DNA from: Anaerolinea thermophila
GTDB taxonomy: Bacteria; Chloroflexota; Anaerolineae; Anaerolineales; Villigracilaceae
Direction of reading: 5' to 3'
Assembly: GCA_022729775.1 (NCBI GenBank)
Contig: DZBA01000134.1
Span: 1-7,067, forward strand
DNA length: 7,067 nucleotides
Shown here: piece by piece, positions 4,634 through 7,067 of the stretch
How positions within the stretch are numbered: position 1 is the first letter of the stretch
Layout of the letters: each line of letters starts with the position of its first letter
Made by a program: the position numbers and the translations under genes
Notes under the pieces: generated by a model
What the model was told of the DNA's origin: nothing
Database searches by the model: none
Seen by the model: only the letters and a program-made list of their open reading frames with translations

Positions 4634-6457
4634 ATGTTAGGCGGCTATGCAAATCGTATCGCTTGGATTGATCTTACAGCGGGCAAGGTGGAATTCAAAC
4701 CGGTTCCCGAAGAAGACGCGAAGAAGTATATTGGTGGACGCGGTTTGGGCGTGAAGTTCGTTTATGACAACGGTCCCAAAGTTGACCCGCTCTCCCCCGA
4801 AAATATCCTGTGCTTTATGAACGGACCTCTCACTGGTTCAGAAGCCAACATGAGCGGACGCATGGCGGTTGTGACCAAATCACCGTTGACGGGAACTGTA
4901 ACCGATTCCCATCATGGCGGCTGGTCGGCAGCTCGCTTGCGCTGGTCTGGATTCGATGGCTTGGTTTTCAAAGGCAAAGCCGAGAAGCCGACCTACGCAT
5001 ATATCCATGACGATAAACTTGAACTGCTCGACGCCTCGGAAGTGTGGGGTAAGAGCGTTCATGAGACCATGAAGTTCTTCAAGGAAAAATACGGCGAAAA
5101 AGACTTGACTGTCATCGCCATTGGTCCTGCGGGCGAGAACCTTGTCAAGTTTGCGTGCTGGATTAATGAAAATGACCGCGCTTCCGGTCGCGGCGGAACA
5201 GGCTGCGTCGGCGGCAGCAAGAATCTTAAAGCCATCGTCATCAAGGCTGATAAGAAACTCACCAAAGCCGCAGACCGCGATGCTTGGAAAGCCGCGCATG
5301 ATCGTTCCCTCAAAAACATCATGGCGGAAGAGAACATCACCAGCCCGCGCAAGGGCGGTCTCTCTGTTTACGGAACCAATGTGTTGATGAACATCACCAG
5401 CAGCATTGGCGCGCTGCCGACCAAGAACAGCATGTTGACCTCCTACGGTGAAAACGCGGAAAAAATCAGCGGCGAATATATCGTCAATAATTTACTGGTG
5501 GATAACCCCACCTGTCACGCCTGCCCGGTTGCATGCAAGAAGGAAGTCGAAGTCAAGGACGGACCGTACAAGGGTCTGCGCATGGAGTCGGTGGAATACG
5601 AACCGGCTTGGTCAGTCGGCGCGAACTGCGGAAACAACGACGCGCGTCTCGTCGCCAAGATGATTGACCTTTCAAACGATTATGGTTTCGACGCGATTGA
5701 AGTCGGTCATCCGCTTTCGGTTTGGATGGAAGCCAGCGAGAAAGGCTACACCAAGGGCGAAGGTAAATTGGAATGGGGCGACCCCGATGGCATGACCAAA
5801 GCCGCTGAAATGATTTCCAAGCGCGAAGGTTTTGGCGACGTGATGGCGAATGGCGCGAACGCGGTTGCTGAATATTTCGGACATCCCGAACTCGCTATGA
5901 CCTGCAAGGGTCAGGGCATCCCCGCGTACGATCCGCGCGGACTCAAGGGCGAAGGTCTCGGCTATGCCACGTCCAATCGCGGCGCGTGCCACCTCCGCGC
6001 ATACACCCCGGCGGCGGAACTCGGCGTCATGCCGTTCAACTCGCTCAAGGTTGACCCGATTGAATGGAAGGGCAAGGGCGGCTTGGTCAAGGTCTTCCAG
6101 GAAGTCCACGCCTTCTCTGACAGCATGGACATCTGCAAGTTCAGCGCGTTTGCCATGGGCGCGGAAGAATACGCCATGCAGTATTCCGCAATGGTCGGCG
6201 TGCCGTTCACCGCGGACGATGTGTTGAAGACCGGCGAGCGCATCTACAACCTTGAGCGCCACTACAACAACCTCGCAGGATTTGGCGCGGGCAGCGATGT
6301 GCTTCCCAAGCGCTTCCTCGAAGAACCCTCCACCATGCCCGGCTCTTTGGGACATGTCTGCGAGCTGGATAATATGCTTGAAGAGTATTACGCCGCGCGC
6401 GGCTGGGAAAACGGCGTTGTGCCGGAAGCCAAGCTGGTTGAGTTGGGAATCAAGTAA
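4634..6457 (+). CDS. aor: Tungsten-containing aldehyde:ferredoxin oxidoreductase
   Basis: This cytoplasmic enzyme family oxidises aldehydes to carboxylic acids and passes electrons to ferredoxin, using a tungsten bis-pterin centre and one [4Fe-4S] cluster. The 607 residues equal the family's usual length. Cluster ligands are clear: C294, C297 and C301 (CHACPVAC) and C501 (DICKFSAF). Cofactor-binding stretches include IGGRGLG (33-39), SGRMAVVTKSPLTG (74-87) and GRGGTGCVGGSKNLKAI (185-201). The hallmark QGIPAYDPRGLKGEGLGYA (427-445) runs into SNRGACHLRAY, where H453 is the likely active-site histidine. E321 and E323 lie in the conserved VEYEP stretch. The gene has its own promoter and a convergent terminator, so it is monocistronic. 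Such enzymes serve amino-acid fermentation, aldehyde detoxification or acid reduction; the substrate cannot be read from sequence. Relatives with other substrates (GOR, FOR, BamB-like) are less likely but not excluded. Confidence 0.93.
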   Translation: MLGGYANRIAWIDLTAGKVEFKPVPEEDAKKYIGGRGLGVKFVYDNGPKVDPLSPENILCFMNGPLTGSEANMSGRMAVVTKSPLTGTVTDSHHGGWSAARLRWSGFDGLVFKGKAEKPTYAYIHDDKLELLDASEVWGKSVHETMKFFKEKYGEKDLTVIAIGPAGENLVKFACWINENDRASGRGGTGCVGGSKNLKAIVIKADKKLTKAADRDAWKAAHDRSLKNIMAEENITSPRKGGLSVYGTNVLMNITSSIGALPTKNSMLTSYGENAEKISGEYIVNNLLVDNPTCHACPVACKKEVEVKDGPYKGLRMESVEYEPAWSVGANCGNNDARLVAKMIDLSNDYGFDAIEVGHPLSVWMEASEKGYTKGEGKLEWGDPDGMTKAAEMISKREGFGDVMANGANAVAEYFGHPELAMTCKGQGIPAYDPRGLKGEGLGYATSNRGACHLRAYTPAAELGVMPFNSLKVDPIEWKGKGGLVKVFQEVHAFSDSMDICKFSAFAMGAEEYAMQYSAMVGVPFTADDVLKTGERIYNLERHYNNLAGFGAGSDVLPKRFLEEPSTMPGSLGHVCELDNMLEEYYAARGWENGVVPEAKLVELGIK

Positions 6458-6480
6458 TTTGGTAAGTTTGTAAGTACACA

Positions 6481-6513
6481 AAACCTCCGAGTTCTCAAAG
6501 AACTCGGAGGTTT
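6481..6513. terminator. Convergent hairpin terminator after AOR
   Basis: A perfect 15-base-pair stem (6481-6495 with 6499-6513) has the three-base loop CAA. It lies 23 bases after the AOR stop and 17 bases beyond the stop of the opposing small gene. The + side is followed by TTTGATT and the - side by TTTTGTGT; both T-tracts are modest. The stem contains the same 13-base arm as the yebC terminator, but with the two arms in the opposite order. Confidence 0.8.
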
Positions 6514-6530
6514 GATTAACCGATAGTCAC

Positions 6531-6788
6531 TCATCCACCTGCGCGGAGCGTCTTCATCGAAAAGCGTTTGATGAAATCGTCCGCGACTTCGTCTTCGAGG
6601 TCAATCGTCAATTTGGACTGACCGACGGAGAGTGAACCAATGCGGAACGGTTCCATGCGTTCAAGGTGAACTTTCCACCCTGCGCCTTGAATTATATTTT
6701 CCTGAATTTCTTTTCCGCCCATTTCCTGTAAATATTCCTTGAGCAGAAAAAAGGGAATGCCGCGCATTTCGCGGATGATAGTTTGCAT
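6531..6788 (-). CDS. Small protein paired with MoaD, resembling the C-terminal domain of MoaD-related proteins
   Basis: This 85-residue soluble protein has no membrane segment or cysteines. A helix-like LLKEYLQEMGG (15-25) is followed by alternating strand-like segments (WKVHLERM; FRIGSLSVGQSKLTIDLE, 48-65) and a final helix (VADDFIKRF). It starts three bases after the MoaD-like stop, and its ribosome binding site GGAGGT lies within the end of the MoaD-like gene, so the two are translationally coupled. From memory, Thermus has a single MoaD-related protein of about 168 residues with a MoaD half and a second domain; the two genes here add up to a similar size, suggesting this is the second domain as a separate gene. 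It ends in LRAGG, a diglycine tail like those of sulfur carriers. Its function is not established. A role in loading or handing over sulfur for molybdo- or tungstopterin is an inference from context. Confidence 0.75.
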   Translation of the reverse strand: MQTIIREMRGIPFFLLKEYLQEMGGKEIQENIIQGAGWKVHLERMEPFRIGSLSVGQSKLTIDLEDEVADDFIKRFSMKTLRAGG

Positions 6789-6791
6789 TAT

Positions 6792-7067
6792 TTAACCTCC
6801 GCCCACCGGCGGAAAAATATCTATCTTGTCTTCGGGATTCAAGACTGTGTTCATCATATCGGGCAAATATTCCGCCTGCCTGCCGTTGATGAAGAATTTC
6901 ATGTGCGCGGGGAAGTTGCCTTCTTTGTCGAGTAATTCTGCTTTCATCGCTGGGTAGTCGCGGACAAACATCCGCACCAGTTGAATGGCGGTCGTGCCGG
7001 CGGGTAGATTCAGTTCTACAGTTTTTTGTCCCACAATGGGACGCAATGTAGCGTAGAAGTTGACTTT
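6792..7067 (-). CDS. moaD: MoaD-like sulfur carrier (partial, start beyond the window)
   Basis: This is a ubiquitin-like small subunit of molybdopterin synthase, which carries sulfur as a C-terminal thiocarboxylate to build the dithiolene of molybdo- and tungstopterin. The C-terminus FPPVGGG has the required diglycine, and INGRQAEYL with NPEDKIDIFPPV is typical of the fold. The reading frame stays open to the window edge and spells KVNFYATLRPIVG, the classical first strand of MoaD, so the TTG at 7046 is an internal leucine codon and the true start is probably an ATG just outside. The full length would then be about 92 residues, fitting the longer MoaD type common beside AOR genes. The stop at 6792 is three bases before the next gene. 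Its likely client here is the convergent AOR gene's cofactor. Confidence 0.85.
   Translation of the reverse strand, partial: KVNFYATLRPIVGQKTVELNLPAGTTAIQLVRMFVRDYPAMKAELLDKEGNFPAHMKFFINGRQAEYLPDMMNTVLNPEDKIDIFPPVGGG
6795..6800 (-). promoter_or_regulatory. Ribosome binding site embedded in the MoaD-like C-terminal glycine codons
   Basis: GGAGGT on the - strand is formed by the last two glycine codons of the MoaD-like gene. It lies six bases before ATG 6788, with the MoaD-like stop codon in the spacer. Confidence 0.85.

Noticed and set aside
5672..6481. Long open frame on the - strand opposite the 3' half of the AOR gene
   Set aside because: It overlaps highly conserved AOR coding sequence, reflects biased third-base use, and would start within the spacer and terminator region of the convergent genes.
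7044..7046. TTG as start codon of the MoaD-like gene
   Set aside because: The frame continues upstream to the window edge with KVNFYAT, the family's first strand, so this TTG is an internal leucine codon.

Overview
The window looks like a chromosomal segment of an anaerobic or facultatively anaerobic bacterium, most likely a Chloroflexota member of the Anaerolineae type. That is inferred from moderate GC, the style of the proteins, a tungsten-type aldehyde oxidoreductase, a two-domain MDR-Gfo/Idh enzyme, and heptanucleotide repeat tracts of a kind I associate with that group. No rRNA or marker gene here proves it. There is no integrase, transposase, CRISPR array or tRNA.

Layout, left to right. 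Positions 1-160 are a leader with a perfect -10 box. yebC (161-916) and ruvC (958-1440) follow on the + strand, separated by a strong hairpin terminator. A bidirectional hairpin (1441-1477) closes ruvC against a converging pair on the - strand: a 729-residue two-domain oxidoreductase (3668-1479) preceded by an SH3-CAP protein (4430-3699). A divergent promoter region (4431-4633) separates the CAP gene from a tungsten aldehyde:ferredoxin oxidoreductase gene on the + strand (4634-6457). A second convergent hairpin (6481-6513) then separates it from two small - strand genes: a MoaD-like sulfur carrier, cut by the right edge, and an 85-residue protein translationally coupled to it.

How the genes fit together. 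yebC and ruvC are a common bacterial pair (translation or transcription factor plus Holliday junction resolvase), here without ruvA or ruvB alongside. The AOR and the MoaD-like pair plausibly form one metabolic module, since the AOR needs a tungstopterin cofactor whose dithiolene sulfur is supplied by MoaD-type carriers. The CAP protein and the two-domain oxidoreductase lie 30 bases apart and may be co-transcribed, but share no obvious pathway.

The most unusual signal is a set of heptanucleotide-period repeat tracts. Three lie in frame inside the two-domain oxidoreductase gene and one lies in the gap just upstream of it. Two of them are palindromic arrays of 4+4 units around a turn; they encode the inter-domain linker and a surface-loop-like stretch of the protein. 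A second oddity is a 13-base terminator arm that recurs at two distant terminators with its arms in swapped order.
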